Positions 6,368 to 7,353 of a stretch of 7,353 nt of DNA are shown one piece after another; positions within the stretch are counted from its first letter, which is position 1, and every line of letters starts with the position of its first letter. The DNA is from Acidobacteriota bacterium. GTDB taxonomy: Bacteria > Acidobacteriota > Terriglobia > Terriglobales > Acidobacteriaceae. The translations under genes were made by a program, and so were the position numbers. The stretch covers positions 1 to 7,353 of the forward strand of contig JAGWML010000153.1 of NCBI GenBank assembly GCA_028873155.1, read 5' to 3'. The notes below the pieces were generated by a model. It saw nothing but the letters and a program-made list of their open reading frames with translations, was not told the DNA's origin and made no database searches.

Positions 6368-7353
6368 ATGACCACCGAAGCAATCCCTATCTTGACGGCC
6401 TTTGACGAGGCCGCTCTGAATCAGGCATTTGCCGCGCTCGAGCAGCAGGCACGCGCCGCTGCCGCCGCGCTCGCCACGCCCGAGCAGGTTGAGGCCTTTC
6501 GCCTGCACTGGCTTGGCCGCAAGCAGGGCCTGCTCAATGAGGTTTCCAGCCGCTGGCTCAAGTCCGCTACGCCTGAGGCGAAGAAGGCCCTCGGCCAGCG
6601 CTTCAACGCGCTCAAGTCCGTGGTTGAAGGCCTGCTGGACGATGTGTCCGGCGCAGGTCCAACCGACGCAGCCCTCGCTGCCGAGGCCATCGACATCACG
6701 CTGCCCGGCAGCCGTCGTCTTACCGGCGCAGAACATCCCATCACGAAGACCCTCAACGAAATCGTCTCCGTCTTCGCGGCACTTGGGTATTCGGTCGGCG
6801 TCGGCCCTGAGGTCGAAACCGACTTCTACAACTTCGAGTGCATGAACTTCCCGCCCGGCCATCCCGCGCGCGACACGCAGGACACGCTCGTCGTCGCCAA
6901 CCAGGAGCGCCGCGCGCAGCGCGACCGCCTCCTCCTGCGCACCCACACCTCGCCCGTGCAGATGCGCACCATGGAGCAGCAGGCGCCGCCCGTCCGCATT
7001 GTCATTCCCGGCAAGGTCCACCGCAACGACGCGCAGGATGCTACGCACTCGCCGATCTTTCATCAAGTGGAAGGCCTCTGCGTCGATACCAACATCACCT
7101 TCAGCGACCTCAAGGGGACACTGGATCATGCGATGAAGGCGCTGTTTGGGTCGTCGGTCAAATCGCGCTTCTTTCCATCGTTTTTCCCCTTCACGGAGCC
7201 CAGCGCCGACGTGCAGATCAGTTGCATCTTCTGCGGCGGCAAGGGCTGCCGCAAGTGCAAGCACTCCGGCTGGATTGAGCTGCTCGGCTGCGGCATGGTC
7301 GACCCCGCCGTCTTCGCCTTCGCGCAGGAAAAGCAGCCCGCCTACGACCCGAA
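6368..7353 (+). CDS. pheS: Phenylalanyl-tRNA synthetase alpha subunit (3' end outside window)
   Basis: Catalytic alpha subunit of the cytoplasmic alpha2beta2 enzyme that charges tRNA-Phe. The window holds 328 codons. Residues 1-95 form the helical, coiled-coil N-terminal tRNA-binding region, including FRLHWLGRKQGLL at 44-56. AEHPITKTLNEI at 121-132 fits class II motif 1. LLLRTHTSPVQMRTM (188-202) through KVHRNDAQDATHSPIFHQVE (216-235) is motif 2 and part of the Phe/ATP site. FFPFTEPSADVQ at 272-283 leads to a C-x2-C-x4-C-x2-C insert at Cys286, 289, 294 and 297, then IELLGCGMVDPAVF. Motif 3 (GFAFG-like) lies beyond the edge. An in-frame TAG at 6359-6361, two codons upstream, forces the start at 6368, yet no Shine-Dalgarno is visible. 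pheT is expected downstream but not shown. Confidence 0.97.
   Translation, partial: MTTEAIPILTAFDEAALNQAFAALEQQARAAAAALATPEQVEAFRLHWLGRKQGLLNEVSSRWLKSATPEAKKALGQRFNALKSVVEGLLDDVSGAGPTDAALAAEAIDITLPGSRRLTGAEHPITKTLNEIVSVFAALGYSVGVGPEVETDFYNFECMNFPPGHPARDTQDTLVVANQERRAQRDRLLLRTHTSPVQMRTMEQQAPPVRIVIPGKVHRNDAQDATHSPIFHQVEGLCVDTNITFSDLKGTLDHAMKALFGSSVKSRFFPSFFPFTEPSADVQISCIFCGGKGCRKCKHSGWIELLGCGMVDPAVFAFAQEKQPAYDP

Noticed and set aside
6169..6405. A 78-codon open frame (GTG start) in the pheS leader, overlapping the pheS start
   Set aside because: No recognisable domain, no cluster of Phe codons as in an attenuator peptide, a GTG start, and a 38-base overlap into pheS in another frame. Probably chance.

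Overview
The window looks like chromosomal DNA of a GC-rich bacterium, most likely an acidobacterium (Terriglobia-like). This is inferred from gene content: a large secreted S53 peptidase with tandem Ig-like domains, a dolichyl-phosphate-glucose-synthase-like glycosyltransferase, an IHF/HU protein, and a PheS with a four-cysteine insert. No marker settles the taxonomy. I see no tRNA, rRNA, CRISPR array, insertion sequence or phage gene.

Layout: 1-3327 (minus) is a sedolisin-type S53 peptidase gene running off the left edge. It encodes a signal peptide, a pro-kumamolisin propeptide, the catalytic domain and at least four Ig-like domains. One in-frame amber codon at 2296-2298 cuts the catalytic domain between its Glu/Asp pair and its Ser. 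The rest of the frame, 765 codons to the edge, is open, so the gene looks freshly inactivated, or else the stop is read through or is a sequence error. 3328-3598 is non-coding with several short palindromes. 3599-4372 (minus) is a GT2 glycosyltransferase. 4373-4586 is an AT-richer divergent promoter region. 4587-4904 (plus) is an IHF-beta/HU-like DNA-bending protein. 4965-5882 (minus) is pgeF/yfiH, convergent with it. 5883-6367 is a divergent leader region with two clean hairpins. 6368 to the right edge (plus) is pheS, the phenylalanyl-tRNA synthetase alpha subunit, cut by the window end before class II motif 3.

The genes do not form an obvious pathway. Strand switches separate the housekeeping functions (pheS, IHF/HU, pgeF), while the glycosyltransferase and the secreted peptidase relate to the cell surface and exterior. 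The observation most worth following is the amber codon in the peptidase. The glycosyltransferase also ends in TAG, so a genome-wide reassignment of TAG is not favoured, although the glycosyltransferase frame does stay open for 40 more codons to a second TAG. Second in interest are the Cys4 insert in PheS and the structured pheS leader that lacks a Shine-Dalgarno sequence.
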